Of a stretch of 64,000 bases of DNA, positions 62,905-64,000 are shown one piece after another. Every line of letters begins with the position of its first letter. Position 1 is the stretch's first letter. The position numbers and the translations under genes are program-made. Under the pieces are notes generated by a model. The model was not told the origin of the DNA and did not search any database. It was given only the letters and a program-made list of their open reading frames with translations. Source of the DNA: Phycisphaerales bacterium (GTDB taxonomy: Bacteria; Planctomycetota; Phycisphaerae; Phycisphaerales; UBA1924); NCBI GenBank assembly GCA_020427395.1, contig JAGQON010000019.1, forward strand, positions 1-64,000, in the 5' to 3' direction.

Positions 62905-64000
62905 TCAGATCCGCTCTACCTCAACCCCGCCTGGGATCGCCTTGAGGAACGAACGCCCGTAGCCCGTCGTCAGCACACGCGGGTCCAGGATCACCACCTG
63001 TCCCATGTCGGTCGCGCTGCGGATCAGGCGACCGAAGCCCTGCTTGAAGCGGATGACCGCACGCGGCAGCGCATCATCGCGGAACGGATCGCCGCCGCCC
63101 TCGCGGATCTTCTCGCCGCGCGCCTCGACGATCGGGCGGTCCGGCGGATCGAACGGCAGGCGCGTGATGATCACATTTCGGAGCGCGCTGCCGCGCACAT
63201 CCACGCCCTGCCAGAAGCTCGCGGCCCCGAACAGCACGCCGCGATCGCAATCGCGGAACTCGTCGAGGATCTGCGTGCGTGAACCGTCGCGCCCGTGGAC
63301 CCAGACCCGCATCCCCAGCGATTCCAGCGGCCCGCGCAACCGATCGGCCGTCTTGTAGAGCAGGTTGAAGCTCGTGAACAGCACGAACGCGCCGCCGTCC
63401 GTCGCGATGACCTGATCGTGCACCCGCGAGGCGATGGCGTCGTCGAACGACTCGCCACTGCCGCCCCCGCCACGCTTGTAACCGGGGCTGGGCACCGTGG
63501 TATCCACGATGACCCGCACCTGGTTGCGATAATCGAACGGCGAGCCCAGCTGGAGCGTCTTTGAACCCTCAGCGCCGAGACGATTCAGTGTGTGCGCGAA
63601 AGCCGTCTCCGCGTGCTCGGGCTCCTCATCCTCGAGCACCTGGCGCGTGCTCAGCGTCGCGCTGGTGAGCACCACGCTGCACGACTGCCCGAACAGGTGC
63701 TCACGCAGGATCGGCGCGACCTCGATGGGCGAGCACGACAGCGTCACCTTCGGCCCGCCTCGCCCGGTGCCCTGCGTGGACTCGATCCAGTACACGCAGT
63801 TGGGCATCGTCTGCTCCATCAGCGCGTGCGCGTGATCCCCGATCTCCGAGGCCCGGATGCTGTACGCGTTGAGCTCGAACTGGTCCTGCTCGCGCGTCAC
63901 GATCTCCTTGAGGCGTTTGAGCCGCAGCGACAGATCGCCCATCACCTGCGAGAGGTGGTTTTCGACCATGTTTGGCTCGCGCATCCGCCCGTTGATGAGC
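62905..64000 (-). CDS. dinG: DinG-type ATP-dependent DNA helicase, C-terminal part (5' truncated by window)
   Basis: The frame stays open to the right edge of the window, so only the C-terminal ~365 residues are present. They show the XPD/DinG helicase domain 2: VVLTSATLSTRQ (motif III), FVLFTSFNLLYKTADRL (motif IV region), ILDEFRDCDRGVLFGAASFWQGVDVRGSALRNVIITRLPF (motif V) and RFKQGFGRLIRSATDMGQVVILDPRV (motif VI, with the arginine finger pair). Motifs I and II and any Fe-S cluster cysteines lie outside the window, so DinG versus another XPD-like helicase is not settled. Confidence 0.9.
   Translation of the reverse strand, partial: LINGRMREPNMVENHLSQVMGDLSLRLKRLKEIVTREQDQFELNAYSIRASEIGDHAHALMEQTMPNCVYWIESTQGTGRGGPKVTLSCSPIEVAPILREHLFGQSCSVVLTSATLSTRQVLEDEEPEHAETAFAHTLNRLGAEGSKTLQLGSPFDYRNQVRVIVDTTVPSPGYKRGGGGSGESFDDAIASRVHDQVIATDGGAFVLFTSFNLLYKTADRLRGPLESLGMRVWVHGRDGSRTQILDEFRDCDRGVLFGAASFWQGVDVRGSALRNVIITRLPFDPPDRPIVEARGEKIREGGGDPFRDDALPRAVIRFKQGFGRLIRSATDMGQVVILDPRVLTTGYGRSFLKAIPGGVEVERI

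Overview
The window is a 64 kb chromosomal segment from a GC-rich bacterium, most probably a planctomycete of the Phycisphaerae/Phycisphaerales. The evidence is the style of its exported proteins: short signal peptides, C-terminal tails of the form VPAPxx...hydrophobic stretch...RRRR (PEP-CTERM-like sorting tails), dockerin/EF-hand-like tails (NGDGxxxFFDVSxFL), tandem CRTAC1-type FG-GAP proteins, HAF-repeat proteins and a fibro-slime domain protein. Genes are dense, often overlap by ATGA or GTGA, and use GTG/TTG starts freely. I see no prophage, insertion sequence, integrase or CRISPR array. No database search was possible, so family names rest on motifs read by eye.

Layout. 1-8.5 kb: 3' part of carB with a coupled zinc-ribbon mini-gene, a HhH-GPD DNA glycosylase, a PEP-CTERM-like protein, copy A of an undescribed ~420-aa family, a cupin, a HAF-like secreted protein, a methyltransferase and a PfkB kinase, the last two separated by a REP-doublet element. 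8.7-16.5 kb: a large secreted dockerin-tailed protein, a HAF/PEP-CTERM protein, copy B of the ~420-aa family, a tandem NTF2-like secreted protein and an exported protein of unknown function. 16.5-19 kb: an orphan beta-class DNA methyltransferase and a compact pqiA-pqiB pair. 19-20 kb has no credible gene, but its plus strand is packed with perfect stems, contains a long-range closing helix and ends in a strong intrinsic terminator: a candidate ~560-nt structured RNA, the most interesting object here. 20-23.7 kb: two tandem FG-GAP/ASPIC proteins.

23.9-26.8 kb: a two-gene unknown operon, then four tandem paralogous mini membrane proteins with a near-identical 24-residue C-terminal motif. 26.8-31.7 kb: glycogen debranching enzyme, guaB, a second REP doublet and a YccA/Bax-inhibitor-like protein. 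31.8-34 kb: a small membrane protein and a lower-GC three-gene operon (Cys-rich exported peptide, anchored protein, pseudopilin). 34.3-38.7 kb: ychF, a chemotaxis receptor, and a membrane protein/thioredoxin-like fusion with a coupled membrane protein.

38.8-45.7 kb is rich in cell-wall and PTS-type regulatory genes: tRNA-Arg(CCT) abutting murQ, then nagZ (muropeptide recycling), a lipoprotein, a fibro-slime protein, murA, and an hpf-ptsN-ptsH operon on the opposite strand. 45.8-50 kb: a double-domain ABC permease followed by a tightly coupled acetyltransferase, unknown and amidohydrolase set. 50-57.2 kb: a PEP-CTERM-like protein, then a minus-strand block of VIT/vWA protein, DUF4139-like protein, OmpR-type regulator and histidine kinase. 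57.3-64 kb: an MFS exporter, gamma-glutamyltranspeptidase, a KAP-like NTPase with two membrane helices between Walker A and Walker B, a PEP-CTERM-like protein and the C-terminal part of a DinG-type helicase cut by the window edge.
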